From: Flavonifractor avicola
GTDB taxonomy: Bacteria > Bacillota > Clostridia > Oscillospirales > Oscillospiraceae
Direction: 5' to 3'
NCBI GenBank assembly: GCA_019116915.1
Contig: DXAS01000122.1
Coordinates: 1-5,800 of the forward strand
DNA length: 5,800 bases
This document shows positions 5,201 through 5,800 of this stretch, piece after piece. Each line of letters starts with the position of its first letter. The first letter of the stretch is position 1. Below the pieces are notes generated by a model. The model had not been told where the DNA came from. It was given only the letters and a program-made list of their open reading frames with translations, and did no database searches. Position numbers and translations under genes: made by a program.

Positions 5201-5767
5201 ATGTACTTTGAAATGGAGACTACCTATGACAGAGAGACCCTGCTGGCCTTTCAGCAGATTCTCAACCAGACCGTCCGGACCAGACGGATTCGCTTGGTCC
5301 GGGTCTGCTCCTTCCTGGTCGCCGGGTTGAGTATGCTCTATGGGCTGATTTGGCTCATTACCAGCATCCAGACCGGCGTGACTTGGATTCCAGCCATCAG
5401 CGGCTTTCTCATGTGCGCCATCTTCCTAGCCATCGGTCTGTTATACGAGGCCCGCATGGCCCGGCTGAGCCGGCACCTGGGCTACAATACCCCGGTAACT
5501 GTCCGCTACTCCTTCCATGAGAACGGTTATACCACCGGGAAGGGCAAATCGGCTGTCCACACGCCCTACCGAGCCCTGCGGATACTCTGCTGCCGGGATC
5601 ACTACGATGTGCTCATGCTGGATCGCCGGCGCGGCTTTGTGGTTGACCACAGCCGCTTTCTGCGGGGTGATCCCGGCGCATTCCGCGCATTTCTGGAGGA
5701 GCGCACCGGCCTGCGCTTTCAGACACCAGAATCCAACAGAATAAGTGCTTCCCATACCTTATGCTAA
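5201..5767 (+). CDS. Small membrane protein, YcxB-like
   Basis: A 188-residue protein with two membrane helices (about 33-55 and 62-82) and a soluble C-terminal region of about 90 residues (99-173) resembling the YcxB-like fold: it opens VTVRYSFHENGYTTGKGKSAVHTPYRAL, with a hydrophobic strand YDVLMLD (135-141) and an FRAFLEE helix (161-167). The biochemical role of this family is unknown, and I assign none. The ATG at 5201 is chosen because AGGGAGG (5186-5192) lies 8 bases upstream; the frame is open further upstream, but that extension overlaps the symporter. The gene is 43 bases after the symporter in the same direction with no terminator between, so it is probably on the same transcript. 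Whether it works with the symporter is unclear. The final residues after about 173 are polar and probably disordered. Confidence 0.8.
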   Translation: MYFEMETTYDRETLLAFQQILNQTVRTRRIRLVRVCSFLVAGLSMLYGLIWLITSIQTGVTWIPAISGFLMCAIFLAIGLLYEARMARLSRHLGYNTPVTVRYSFHENGYTTGKGKSAVHTPYRALRILCCRDHYDVLMLDRRRGFVVDHSRFLRGDPGAFRAFLEERTGLRFQTPESNRISASHTLC

Positions 5768-5800
5768 TGTACGGTCACCTCTCGTTATGTGTGCGTATCA

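Overview
The window is GC-rich DNA with strong Shine-Dalgarno sites. It looks like a GC-rich anaerobic Firmicute, plausibly a butyrate-forming gut member of the Oscillospirales (Flavonifractor or Intestinimonas type). That placement is inferred from gene content and composition, not from a marker gene.

Layout, left to right. (1) Positions 1-427, minus strand: the first 142 codons of a 4-hydroxybutyrate dehydrogenase, cut off by the window edge. (2) Positions 428-947, no gene: a consensus-perfect sigma-54 promoter for the dehydrogenase (494-509), a perfect inverted repeat (522-543), activator-type dyad and half-sites (573-632), a textbook minus-strand terminator (632-681), and a hairpin-studded, AT-richer segment (about 690-943) that looks like a small non-autonomous or decayed IS200/IS605-type element. 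(3) Positions 948-2918, minus strand: a complete sigma-54-dependent activator with GAF, PAS, AAA+ and Fis-type HTH regions. (4) Positions 2919-3426, no gene: a sigma-70-type promoter for the activator, more copies of the dyad, a second strong sigma-54 promoter facing right, and a leader with a five-codon minicistron. (5) Positions 3427-5157, plus strand: a solute:sodium symporter. (6) Positions 5201-5767, plus strand: a small two-helix membrane protein of YcxB-like type, probably cotranscribed with the symporter.

The genes read as one regulatory module. The activator gene sits between two genes that each carry a -24/-12 promoter, and near-identical dyads (consensus about ATGTGTC-AAAWN-GGCACAT) lie upstream of both promoters. 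The simplest reading is that the activator senses a metabolite through its GAF/PAS region and switches on both the 4-hydroxybutyrate dehydrogenase (succinate semialdehyde/4-hydroxybutyrate branch of butyrate formation) and the symporter, which may import the inducing substrate. The activator itself is made from a housekeeping promoter. The ligand and the transported substrate cannot be read from the sequence.

I see no sign of a defence system, CRISPR array, tRNA or rRNA. The most unusual parts are the dual sigma-54 regulon architecture with its shared operator and the hairpin-rich element inserted between the activator's stop codon and its apparent terminator.
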